64,000 nucleotides of DNA from JBNLBS01 sp050303415 (GTDB taxonomy: Bacteria; Pseudomonadota; Gammaproteobacteria; Methylococcales; Methylomonadaceae). Positions within the stretch are counted from its first letter, which is position 1. Every line of letters starts with the position of its first letter. Where the stretch lies: assembly GCA_050303415.1 (NCBI GenBank), contig JBNLBS010000003.1, forward strand, positions 1 to 64,000. The letters run 5' to 3'. Of this stretch, positions 18,148 through 27,121 are shown piece by piece. Made by a program: the position numbers and the translations under genes. The notes under the pieces are model-generated. The model did no database searches. It had not been told where the DNA came from and worked only from the letters and a program-made list of their open reading frames with translations.

Positions 18148-18990
18148 ATGAGATTCAATATAAATAGGCATTGTTTTCTGTTGATATGGGTGCTGTTTTA
18201 TACACCTGTGGTGTGTTCTGAGTCTAATGAGAGCGAGGCAAGTAACACAATTTATTTTTATAATCCTGAAACAAATATTAATAACTTTGTTTCTTTAAAA
18301 ATGTCTTTTGACACTTTTTTGTCAAAATTTGGTAATTACAGGTTCCAGCCGTTTAATAATAAAGATATTTTTGAACAACACGTTTTAAAGCAAAAGAAAG
18401 GGATTTATCTGCTGTCCAGCTGGCACTATCAATATTTAAGAACGCAATTGGATATGCAGCCGCTGATGGTTGGTGTTTCAAAAGGCGTGTCAACTCAGAA
18501 AAAGGTCTTGTCGGTCAAAAATAATTTGACCAAGGTTGAGCAGTTAAACGGTAAAACTATTGCGTCTTCAGGAAGTGAACAATATACAAAAAACCTTTTA
18601 ACAACCATGTTAGGCGACATAGGCGAAACGCTGTTATCCACTGTTAAGTTAGTCCTTGTACCCAAGGATATTGATGCATTGATGGCTGTCGGTTTTGGTA
18701 TGGCGGATGCCGCTTTAACCAGTGAAAAAAGCCTTGACAACTTGCGGATGCTGAACCCAAAACAATTCAAGCAATTATCTGTTATAAAAAAGAGTGAAAA
18801 GAGTTATCTGGCTTTAGCCGTATCGCCTGTCCCTTTAAGCCAAAATGCTGATGAATTATTAGATATTTTAGAAAAGATGGGAATTAATCCGGACGGTGAG
18901 GTTCGTTTAAGAATGTTGGGGCTTGATGGCTGGCGTAGGCTTTCGCCTCAAGAACAGGTGTTATTAAAACAAGGGCATAAAGGATTATGA
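18148..18990 (+). CDS. Periplasmic substrate-binding-like protein (PhnD/SsuA type), orphan
   Basis: Likely a periplasmic ligand-binding protein. The 280 residues begin with a signal peptide (HCFLLIWVLFYTPVVCS). The body has type-2 periplasmic-binding-protein features: LLSSWHYQYL, a hinge region with KVEQLNGKTIASSGSEQY, then LVPKDIDALMAVGFGMADAAL, which resembles the NDALLALKAGQADAA segment of phosphonate/taurine binders. No permease or ATPase gene is nearby. It overlaps the next binding-protein gene by 4 bp (ATGA), and that gene overlaps or abuts the hybrid kinase. I infer that it supplies a signal to the kinase rather than feeding an importer. The ligand is unknown. Confidence 0.7.
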   Translation: MRFNINRHCFLLIWVLFYTPVVCSESNESEASNTIYFYNPETNINNFVSLKMSFDTFLSKFGNYRFQPFNNKDIFEQHVLKQKKGIYLLSSWHYQYLRTQLDMQPLMVGVSKGVSTQKKVLSVKNNLTKVEQLNGKTIASSGSEQYTKNLLTTMLGDIGETLLSTVKLVLVPKDIDALMAVGFGMADAALTSEKSLDNLRMLNPKQFKQLSVIKKSEKSYLALAVSPVPLSQNADELLDILEKMGINPDGEVRLRMLGLDGWRRLSPQEQVLLKQGHKGL

Positions 18991-19958
18991 TAAGCAAAAG
19001 CACCCATATGATATTAAGGAGAGTTACTCAAATCGTTAGCAGTTTGCTTGGGGTTGTTTTAGTCGGGTTGGTTCTATCTATTGCTTGCAATAAAGCGTTG
19101 GCTCAAGAACAGCAAAAAATATTAGTTTTAAATTCAAATCAGGCTGTTAAGAAATATGCATTAACTCAACAGGCCTTTGAAGCAGCCCAGCAGCGATACT
19201 CAACCACAGTTGTCGATTTATTTACGAGCAAGTCAAGTGCTGATGATTTACTGACATTGGTTAATAAAAACCAATTTAGCGGTATTTATTGCATCGGTAC
19301 AAAAGCATATTTCTTGGCTCGCCAAGCACTGCCTAAGCAGAAAATTGTGTTTTCCTCAATTATGAATTGGCGCCGATTGCCGCAGCTTGATAACAGCTAT
19401 GGAATTGCCCAGGAATTACCTGCGGGCATGCAATTAATGATGTATCGCTATTTATTTCCTGGATTGATGAAAGTGGGTGTGCTTTATAGTGAACAGTTCA
19501 ATAAAGAATGGCTGAAGGATACCTTGCAGGCTGCTCAGGATGTAGGTATGGAAGTCATCGGTCGGAATGTTTCGCAAGAGACTGATTTAAATGTGGCGAT
19601 TTCTCAACTTTTATCTGAAGTGGACGCTTTATGGTTAATTGCCGATCCAATGGTGTTGGCTGATAGAACGGCGGTCGTTAACATATTTAAACAGGCAGAA
19701 AGCGCAAAAAAACCTGTCTTAACGTATAGCGATATTTTTCTTGATTTCGGCGCTACTTTAATTATTTCGGCAGACATTCCAACCATGGGGGGGCAGATTG
19801 CGACACTTTTGGATGATATTATCGCTAATACAGTTAATATAGAAAAAGTCAGAAATCCTGCCGGTTCTCATATTGTTCTGAATATGAAGAAGATTAAACG
19901 CTATGCAATAAAGCTGAACAAGGAAGCTTTAGGCTCGGTTAATAAAATAATTGAGTGA
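18987..19958 (+). CDS. ABC_sub_bind-type periplasmic binding protein, orphan
   Basis: A 323-residue protein of the ABC transporter substrate-binding family PF04392 type. A hydrophobic N-terminal signal segment (about residues 17-40) ends in KALAQEQ, a plausible signal-peptidase I site. The type-1 periplasmic-binding fold is suggested by KILVLNSNQ, FSGIYCIGTKAYFLA, KVGVLYSEQFN and ALWLIADPMVL. The final segment IKRYAIKLNKEALG resembles the conserved end of the family. It overlaps the upstream binding protein by 4 bp and ends 7 bp before the kinase ATG, so the three genes are one transcriptional unit. No transport partners are encoded here. The ligand cannot be inferred. Confidence 0.72.
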   Translation: MISKSTHMILRRVTQIVSSLLGVVLVGLVLSIACNKALAQEQQKILVLNSNQAVKKYALTQQAFEAAQQRYSTTVVDLFTSKSSADDLLTLVNKNQFSGIYCIGTKAYFLARQALPKQKIVFSSIMNWRRLPQLDNSYGIAQELPAGMQLMMYRYLFPGLMKVGVLYSEQFNKEWLKDTLQAAQDVGMEVIGRNVSQETDLNVAISQLLSEVDALWLIADPMVLADRTAVVNIFKQAESAKKPVLTYSDIFLDFGATLIISADIPTMGGQIATLLDDIIANTVNIEKVRNPAGSHIVLNMKKIKRYAIKLNKEALGSVNKIIE

Positions 19959-19965
19959 TAAGCTG

Positions 19966-22900
19966 ATGAATCAACAAAGCGTTAAGTTTAGTATTCGATG
20001 GAAACTATTAAGCATTATGACTTGTTTGATGATTTGTGTTTTGCTGGTTTCCACCTGGCTGCAAATAGTTAATCAAAAACAGTTGTATGGTCGGGAATTA
20101 AGTCTTTTGATTCACTTAACCAAAGAGAAATTGGTTAGCCGGGGCACTATTATTTCCGGAAATTTGGTCAGAGAGGTTCAGAATGGTCTGGCTACAGTCA
20201 ATTTATCTCAAATATCAGAGACGTTAAAGAAAACAGTCGATGAGGATCAGGGCTTAAGTTATGCCATTTTAATGGATAGTAGCGGTCGCGCTTATATTCA
20301 TACATTAGCACCTGAAAAAGAACTCGATATCCTGACTGATATTGCAGATCAATATGCCATTCAACAGCAGCAACCGGTTAATTATGAACACACTGAATAC
20401 GGTATCCACGTTATAGAGTTCATCGTTCCAATTCAAATAAGCACACAACCCTGGGGAGTGTTGCGTTTGGGTTTTTCTTTGGATGTCTTAAATAAAGAAA
20501 CCCAACGATTTCAAGAGAATTATGCGATAAAAATCAAGGAAATGATCTGGCATTCAATCTATGTCGCGATAATTTTTATCGCTATTTCATCAATTATCAT
20601 TCTTATTTTGTCAGACAGGTTGTCCCGTCCCTTAAGGCGCTTGACTCATGCTGCAAGTAAACTGGCTGCAGGTGATTTCTCTGTTGCAGAGAATTTAAAT
20701 GATTTGTCCAAAGATGAGATAGGCGTGTTATCGACAACATTTAAAGAAATGTCAAATGATTTAAAAATTTCTTATCATGAATTGCAAAATTATAACCTTA
20801 AACTTGAATACAACGTAAAAGAACGTACAGCAGAGCTAGCAGAAGCAAGAGATGAGGCGATCAAGGCTAATCAAAGTAAATCAGATTTTTTATCAATGAT
20901 CAGTCATGAAATAAGAACTCCGATGAATGCAATAATCGGTCTGACCCAACTAGCATTAAAAACTGATTTGACTGAGCGACAATTTGATTATTTAAGTAAG
21001 GTAAAAGCCTCTTCGGATGCCTTGTTAACCATTATTAACGACTTGCTGGATGTGTCTAAAATTGAGGCTGGACAGCTAGGTATAGAAGTTGTCAATTTTA
21101 ATCTGGATTCTGTGCTAACAAATTTGAAGTCTATGGCCGGAGTTAAGGCCGATGAAAAGAAGCTTAATCTGCAGTTTTCTATTGCCGATGATGTACCTCT
21201 TATACTGAGAGGCGATCCTTTACGTTTGGGGCAGGTTTTACTGAATCTTGTTACCAATGCGATTAAATTTACTGAATCTGGCGGAGTAATCGTTCAGGTT
21301 TCTTTGGATGAAAAGCAGTTAAGTGACAGTCAAAAGGTATGTTTAAAATTTTCTGTTAAAGATACGGGTATCGGCTTAACAGAACAGCAAATTGATGGTT
21401 TGTTTGAACCTTTTGTACAGGCGGATACTTCAACTACCCGTTTATATGGCGGTACTGGGTTAGGTCTTACCATTTGTAAAAAACTGGTTGAATTAATGGA
21501 TGGTGAGATCATGGTTGTCAGTGAACAGGGCATTGGCAGCGATTTTATTTTTACTATTACTGTTCAACGTGATGATAGTGCTGAGCTTTTTGCGCCTGGG
21601 TACGATAAAGATACGGGTGAGGGGGTTACAGCTCAAAGAGCTTCAGGTTGCAGGATTCTGGTGGTTGATGATCATGAAATTAATCAGCAGGTTGCAAAAG
21701 GAATTCTTGAAGAAGAAGGCTTTGAGGTGGCGATAGCCAATAACGGAGTGGCTGCATTAGATAAAGTTCATGATCATTTTTTTGATGCTGTGTTAATGGA
21801 TTTACAGATGCCTAAAATGGATGGTTATGAAGCGACTCGAATAATCAGATCGGAACCCCGGTTCTCCAAGTTGCCTATCATTGCTTTAACGGCTGATGCC
21901 AGACAGGATAAAACTGTAAAACTTAAAGAGAATGGTTTCGATGCCTGTATTACCAAACCTATCGATATGGAACAATTGATTGAGATTTTGGCTGAGTGCA
22001 TTGATAAACATTCGTCGTGTTCAAAAAGCCCTGCCAGTGTTTTTTCAGACAAACGAAATGTCATTGTCAATATCGACTCTAAGGCAGGGTTGAATTATAA
22101 GCAAGGAATAAAACAGGTTTCGGGAAATAAACATTTATATCACAAGTTATTAAGCGAGTTTGAACAGCAGTTTTCTCATGCGGTAGAGAAAATCAGCAGC
22201 AAAATCTTATCTGCTGATTTGGAGCAGGCTGAGCAATTAATTCATTCCTTAAAGGGAGTTGCCAGTAATATTGCTGCTGTTGAGTTGGCTGAAAAGCTCG
22301 GAGAGCTTGAATCCAGGTTAAAGATTCCCAATGAGGATTTTTCTAATTTGTTAGCGCAATGTGAGCGAGCATTAGAATGTGTATTATCTGAGATAAAAAA
22401 ACTACATATTGGATGTCAGGATGAGACTGAAAATCGACAAGTAAACAGTGATTATAAAAAAGCATGTAAAAACTTAGTAATATTAATAGAGTTGCTTAAA
22501 GATAGCCGGTTGGATGCCGATTTGTATTTTGATGCGTTTAAAGCTGCTTTAGAGGGTGTCGATTTTGTAGATGAAGTTAAACAATTGGGACAATACATAG
22601 ATCAGTTTGATTTTGATTCGGCGTTAACAATCTCTACTGCATTGTTAGCCAAGTTACCCGTTGATATTGAATATCAGCAGCAGGTAATAATTGATAAAAA
22701 TAATACTCCATGCATTTTAATTGTTGATGATATCCCCTTGAATATTAAAGTCCTGGTGCAGGCATTAAGGGATAACTATGTTATTAAAATTGCTAAAAAT
22801 GGAGACAAGGTGGAATCAATAACTAAAATGTTGCCTCAGCCGGATTTGATATTATTGGATATTGAAATGCCCGGTATGAATGGTTATGAGGTCTGTGCAA

Positions 22901-23610
22901 AACTAAAAACAAATGTTTTGACAGAAAAAATTCCGGTAATTTTTATAACCGGACGTACGGAAGTAATTGATGAAAAAATCGGTCTTGAAATGGGCGCAGT
23001 TGACTATATTGCCAAACCCTTTAATGCTTCAGTGGTACAGGCTAGGGTTAAAACGCATGTTGAATTAAAACGACAGACAGATATGTTGGCGAAAATGGCT
23101 ACTCAAGACAGTTTGACCGGGATTGCCAATCGCCGTTACTTTGATGAGTATATAGAACAGGAATGGCTCAGAGCTCGACGTTCGAAAACTTTTCTTTCAA
23201 TTATCTTTATTGATGTGGATTTTTTTAAACATTTCAATGATTTTTTCGGCCATAATGTTGGCGACCAATGTTTAAAGATTGTTGCAACAGCTATCAAGCA
23301 ATGTTTAAAAAGGCAGTCTGACTTTGTTGCTCGCTACGGAGGCGAGGAGTTTGTTGTTGTATTGCCGGATACGGATATTACAGCATCGGCACAGCTAGCT
23401 GAACGGATACGATCAACTGTTCAGGCCCTGAAATTACCGCATACCCCAGCAAAAGGCTTTACTTCGGTTACTTTAAGTTTGGGAGTGTCTTCGATAATAC
23501 CCGATAGAAAGAGTAATGTGGCTGCGTTGGTCGGTGCAGCAGATCGGGCGCTTTATCAGGCAAAGTGTGGTGGTCGCAATCAAGTTAAAGAATTACAATT
23601 GACAGATTAA
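19966..23610 (+). CDS. Hybrid sensor histidine kinase with two receivers, Hpt and GGDEF
   Basis: A 1,214-residue inner-membrane signalling protein; I use the ATG at 19966 because the upstream TTG overlaps the previous gene without a better ribosome-binding site. In order: TM1 (about 12-34), a periplasmic sensor of about 160 residues, TM2 (about 196-216), HAMP, coiled-coil, HisKA with His314 in SHEIRTPMN, HATPase with the DTGIGL and GGTGLGL boxes, receiver 1 with Asp612, Hpt with His760 (HSLKG), receiver 2 with Asp965, and a GGDEF domain reading GGEEF at 1125-1129. An RxxD product-inhibition site lies five residues before it (RQSD). All phosphotransfer residues look intact, so the predicted output is c-di-GMP controlled by a His-Asp-His-Asp relay inside one chain. 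Encoded after two orphan binding proteins. Confidence 0.9.
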   Translation: MNQQSVKFSIRWKLLSIMTCLMICVLLVSTWLQIVNQKQLYGRELSLLIHLTKEKLVSRGTIISGNLVREVQNGLATVNLSQISETLKKTVDEDQGLSYAILMDSSGRAYIHTLAPEKELDILTDIADQYAIQQQQPVNYEHTEYGIHVIEFIVPIQISTQPWGVLRLGFSLDVLNKETQRFQENYAIKIKEMIWHSIYVAIIFIAISSIIILILSDRLSRPLRRLTHAASKLAAGDFSVAENLNDLSKDEIGVLSTTFKEMSNDLKISYHELQNYNLKLEYNVKERTAELAEARDEAIKANQSKSDFLSMISHEIRTPMNAIIGLTQLALKTDLTERQFDYLSKVKASSDALLTIINDLLDVSKIEAGQLGIEVVNFNLDSVLTNLKSMAGVKADEKKLNLQFSIADDVPLILRGDPLRLGQVLLNLVTNAIKFTESGGVIVQVSLDEKQLSDSQKVCLKFSVKDTGIGLTEQQIDGLFEPFVQADTSTTRLYGGTGLGLTICKKLVELMDGEIMVVSEQGIGSDFIFTITVQRDDSAELFAPGYDKDTGEGVTAQRASGCRILVVDDHEINQQVAKGILEEEGFEVAIANNGVAALDKVHDHFFDAVLMDLQMPKMDGYEATRIIRSEPRFSKLPIIALTADARQDKTVKLKENGFDACITKPIDMEQLIEILAECIDKHSSCSKSPASVFSDKRNVIVNIDSKAGLNYKQGIKQVSGNKHLYHKLLSEFEQQFSHAVEKISSKILSADLEQAEQLIHSLKGVASNIAAVELAEKLGELESRLKIPNEDFSNLLAQCERALECVLSEIKKLHIGCQDETENRQVNSDYKKACKNLVILIELLKDSRLDADLYFDAFKAALEGVDFVDEVKQLGQYIDQFDFDSALTISTALLAKLPVDIEYQQQVIIDKNNTPCILIVDDIPLNIKVLVQALRDNYVIKIAKNGDKVESITKMLPQPDLILLDIEMPGMNGYEVCAKLKTNVLTEKIPVIFITGRTEVIDEKIGLEMGAVDYIAKPFNASVVQARVKTHVELKRQTDMLAKMATQDSLTGIANRRYFDEYIEQEWLRARRSKTFLSIIFIDVDFFKHFNDFFGHNVGDQCLKIVATAIKQCLKRQSDFVARYGGEEFVVVLPDTDITASAQLAERIRSTVQALKLPHTPAKGFTSVTLSLGVSSIIPDRKSNVAALVGAADRALYQAKCGGRNQVKELQLTD

Positions 23611-24205
23611 TTTTCCAGCTTTAATTCTTATCTTCTGAATATTTTGCTAATAAATTCTAGGTCATGAGTAAAAAAATTTTAAAGATTAGTTTTAATTTTT
23701 CACTTTAGTTAGAGTGGTAGCATCTTTATTTTCAGCATTCGTGGCAGGTGTTACATTCGAACAGAAATTAAACTGTCGCTCCGTTTCCTTGATTTTCAGC
23801 GGAAGGGACATTAAAAGTCCGGGATCAGGTTGTTTTTATCTTTAAATCTGCTGAAATCAAAATTATATAAGCAAATATACTGAATATTACTGTATAACTA
23901 TTTGTTATACCTGATGGTTAAATAAATTTTAAAGTGTTTAGAGTAACTATTAAGGCTGGAAAAATTGTTAAGAAGGATCTCTCTCCCGGCGGCCTGGTTT
24001 TGATAGAAACAGAAGCGGCTATAAAGTGTATTTGTTGCCGGGGTTGAATAGCACGTTGTAACCAAAAAAATGGCACAAATGAGTCTGACAAACTAACCTT
24101 TGGAATATAGTTTTTTTCTGGGTTTTATGCAGTACTCTATTAAATCTTCATGAAAGATAAAAATATTATTGATTGTTTGAGTTTGAAATTATAATCTGTT
24201 CGGTA
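23611..24205. other. Gene-free stretch between hybrid kinase and TonB receptor
   Basis: 595 bp with no convincing gene. An open frame of about 40 codons (23922-24047) lacks a good start. A weak GGGAC/GTCC hairpin lies near 23804-23820. I looked for a cobalamin riboswitch, often found before TonB receptors, and saw none of its conserved boxes. The base composition is AT-rich at both ends with a GC-richer core around 23980-24050. Confidence 0.45.
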
Positions 24206-26245
24206 ATGATTAAAATAATAATAACTTTTTTATTGGCACTAAATATTTCAAGCTTGGCATTGGCTGCAGCATCTGTATCTTCAGTTCCTGTTCTTGGCGT
24301 AACTCTTGAAGAGGAATTGAGTTGGTTGCAAGCTGAAGCAGTGGTCTTTTCGGTTGCCAAACGTAAGCAAAAAATTCTAGAAACAGCATCCTCTGTTTTC
24401 GTTATCAGCCAGGAGGATATTAAACGTTCTGGCGTAACATCTTTGCCTGAAGCTTTGCGCTTGGCGCCGGGGGTTCATGTTGCCCGCATCAATGCCAATC
24501 AGTGGGCAGTCAGTATTCATAGTTATAATGAGCGTTTTTCCAATAAGTTATTGGTATTAATTGACGGGCGTTCGGTCTATTCTCCATTGTTTTCCGGTGT
24601 GTATTGGGATGCTCAGGAAATTTTGCTGGAGACGGTAGAACGTATTGAGGTCGTCAGGGGGTCTGGTGCTGCATTATGGGGTTCAAACGCTGTCAATGGG
24701 GTGATAAATGTAATTACCAAGTCGGCTAAAGATACACAGGGAACTCAAGCTATTGCCGGCTATGGAACAGAAGAAAAAGGTTTCGGTTCATTGCGTTATG
24801 GCGGTGCTTTAAACGATAAAACCCATTATCGGATGTATGCCAAATATTTTAACCGTGATGAAGGCGGCAATTATAAACACAATGAGGCTGAAGATAACTC
24901 GTCAATGATGAGCGGCGGTTTTCGCTTGGATACGGACTTAAATGACAATAATAACCTCATGGTTAAAGGTGCTGCCTATGAAGGTAAAATGGGTCAGGCG
25001 GGCAATATACCCGATCTGAATAATGCGCCCGCTTATTCAACATTTCTAAATGATGATGTCAGAATCAGTGGTCAAAATATTTTAGCGCGCTGGGCGGGTA
25101 ACAGCCAGAGCCAACAGAACTGGGCGCTTCAGGCTTATTATGATCATACTTTTCGGGAGGATACTGTATTAGGTGATCAGGAAGTCAATGTATTTGATTT
25201 GGATTTTCAACATGGTTTTGATCTGTTCGAGAATAATAAAATTACCTGGGGTATACAGTATCGTCATGTAAATAATAAGCTGAGTTCAGCTGCGCTGGTC
25301 ACGCTGACCCCCAAACAAAGAGACACTAATTTATATAGCGGCTTTATCAGTGATGAAATTTCCTTTTTTCAGGATCAATTAAAATTAACGCTGGCTTCGC
25401 GCTTTGAACATAATGATTTTACCGGCTTTGAAATTCAACCTACCGCTAGAATTGCCTGGTTAATCAATGACAAGAATACTGTCTGGGGCGCTATTTCAAG
25501 ATCGGTTAGGGTACCGTCTATCAGTGATCATGATGCATCTTTTAATCCCGTTATTCTTAATGTTGGTATCCCGGCTGTTGTTGAAATATCGGGTGATAAA
25601 GATATGGTTAGTGAAAAGATTGTCGCCTTTGAAGTCGGTTATAGAACGCATATAACCGAAGGTTTCAATTTTGATATCTCTGCTTATTATAATGATTATA
25701 ATGACTTAAGAACATTTGAAAAGGTTTTGCCAAATGTACTTGCGTTTAACCCGTTACGGGCAATAGTACCTTACAAATATGATAACAAAATGGAAGGTTA
25801 TACCTATGGCGTTGATGTATCAGCCAACTGGTATGTACAATCCTGGTGGCGTTTAAATTTGGGCTATAGTTATTCAAAAACGCGATTGCACCTTAAAAAC
25901 GGCAGTACCGATACTTTTACCCTAGGCTCCGGGGATGTTTTTGTTTATGCCCCTGAGCAAATGATTTCTTTACGTTCAGCCTGGGATATAAGCGAAGATT
26001 TTGATTTCGATTTATGGTTAAGGTATGTGGATCGTCTGGAACCCGCTAGTAAGATTGCCGTCAATGCATATGTCAATATGGATGCACGGCTAGCCTGGCA
26101 GGCAACAAAAAATCTAGAATTAAGTGTTGTAGGGCAGAACTTATTAGCCGACAAGCAACTCCAGCATGTCAGGGACCCAGGTACAAAAATCAATAACTCA
26201 GAAGTGCAGCGTGGTGTTTATTTTAAAATAAAACTGGATTTCTAA
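24206..26245 (+). CDS. TonB-dependent outer-membrane receptor
   Basis: Ligand-gated outer-membrane transporter energised by TonB-ExbBD. I start at the ATG at 24206 (679 residues) because it yields a clean signal peptide (MIKIIITFLLALNISSLALA); the upstream TTG extension is unlikely. The plug domain follows: ETASSVFVISQEDIKRSG, then LVLIDGRSVYSPLFSGVYW, ETVERIEVVRG and GSNAVNGVINVITK. The rest is a 22-strand barrel ending in aromatic VYFKIKLDF. It resembles the Cir/FepA-like receptors found next to YfiR proteins and sensor kinases. Its C-terminal third matches the decayed receptor at 49170-50073. Located 595 bp after the hybrid kinase on the same strand. The substrate is unknown. Confidence 0.9.
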   Translation: MIKIIITFLLALNISSLALAAASVSSVPVLGVTLEEELSWLQAEAVVFSVAKRKQKILETASSVFVISQEDIKRSGVTSLPEALRLAPGVHVARINANQWAVSIHSYNERFSNKLLVLIDGRSVYSPLFSGVYWDAQEILLETVERIEVVRGSGAALWGSNAVNGVINVITKSAKDTQGTQAIAGYGTEEKGFGSLRYGGALNDKTHYRMYAKYFNRDEGGNYKHNEAEDNSSMMSGGFRLDTDLNDNNNLMVKGAAYEGKMGQAGNIPDLNNAPAYSTFLNDDVRISGQNILARWAGNSQSQQNWALQAYYDHTFREDTVLGDQEVNVFDLDFQHGFDLFENNKITWGIQYRHVNNKLSSAALVTLTPKQRDTNLYSGFISDEISFFQDQLKLTLASRFEHNDFTGFEIQPTARIAWLINDKNTVWGAISRSVRVPSISDHDASFNPVILNVGIPAVVEISGDKDMVSEKIVAFEVGYRTHITEGFNFDISAYYNDYNDLRTFEKVLPNVLAFNPLRAIVPYKYDNKMEGYTYGVDVSANWYVQSWWRLNLGYSYSKTRLHLKNGSTDTFTLGSGDVFVYAPEQMISLRSAWDISEDFDFDLWLRYVDRLEPASKIAVNAYVNMDARLAWQATKNLELSVVGQNLLADKQLQHVRDPGTKINNSEVQRGVYFKIKLDF

Positions 26246-26288
26246 ATATTCGATCTTCTTCCGGTGAGTGGTAAAGTGCATTAATTAA

Positions 26289-27077
26289 ATGGAAACAGTT
26301 GAATTATTCTCTGAAAACTTTGGACATAAATACAATCCGCCGTTAATCATTCTTCACGGTTTTTTTGCCTCTTCCCGAAACTGGCGTCAAATAGCACAGA
26401 AATTATCAGAGAGTTTTAACGTCTATGCGCTGGATATGAGAAATCACGGCGCTTCACCGCATAACGCTTTGATGGATTACCCTTCAATGACGGCCGATTT
26501 ACTGCGCTTTGTTGATCAGCAAGGCCTGGAGAAAGTTAGTTTGATCGGGCATAGTATGGGGGGCAAGGTTGCAATGTGGTTTGCATTAAATCACCCCGAA
26601 TGTGTTAGTAATCTAGTGGTAGTGGATATCGCTCCGGTCGGTTACCGGCATAGTTTTAATGAGGTTATCGAGGCTTTAATGGCTCTACCATTGGCGCAAA
26701 TTCATAACCGTAAACAAGCTGAAGAATTTTTATCGACTTCAATTCCTGAACTCAGCTTCCGTCAGTTTCTGTTACAAAACCTTAGTTTGAAAAATGGTCA
26801 CTATGGCTGGCGCATAGATCTGGATATTTTTTACCAAATGGCACCTAACATCATTGCTTTTCCTGATACGGGAAGGTTATCCCCTTATCCAGGTAAGGTT
26901 TTGTTTATTGCCGGAGAGCAATCCAATTACATTAATGCGGATGCCGTTGTAGATTTATTTCCACATGCCTGTCTAGAAGTTGTCAAGGGTGCAGGCCATT
27001 GGCTGCATGTAGAAAAACCGAATGAATTTATTGGCTTATTAAGAAGTTATTTAATTGATGATGTTTTAGGTAAATAA
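26289..27077 (+). CDS. YbfF-like alpha/beta hydrolase (esterase)
   Basis: A 262-residue cytosolic alpha/beta hydrolase. The oxyanion-hole HGF follows strand 3 (LIILHGFFASSRNW), the nucleophile is Ser89 in GHSMGG, and the catalytic His sits in GAGHWLHVEKP near residue 237. The motif VDIAPVGYRH is typical of the E. coli YbfF group, which hydrolyses short-chain acyl esters and acyl-CoA. It starts 44 bp after the receptor gene and lacks a signal peptide, so it probably acts on an intracellular ester. Whether it processes a ligand imported by that receptor is speculative. Confidence 0.85.
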   Translation: METVELFSENFGHKYNPPLIILHGFFASSRNWRQIAQKLSESFNVYALDMRNHGASPHNALMDYPSMTADLLRFVDQQGLEKVSLIGHSMGGKVAMWFALNHPECVSNLVVVDIAPVGYRHSFNEVIEALMALPLAQIHNRKQAEEFLSTSIPELSFRQFLLQNLSLKNGHYGWRIDLDIFYQMAPNIIAFPDTGRLSPYPGKVLFIAGEQSNYINADAVVDLFPHACLEVVKGAGHWLHVEKPNEFIGLLRSYLIDDVLGK

Positions 27078-27121
27078 TTCGACTGACCGGTCGATACCTA
27101 TATTGATAAAGCTGACTCAGA

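Noticed and set aside
23922..24047. Open frame of about 40 codons between the hybrid kinase and the TonB receptor
   Set aside because: No start with a ribosome-binding site and no recognisable domain; a frame of this length is expected by chance.
23611..24205. Cobalamin or other riboswitch before the TonB receptor
   Set aside because: I could not find the conserved boxes of a B12 riboswitch, nor a terminator positioned to be controlled by one.
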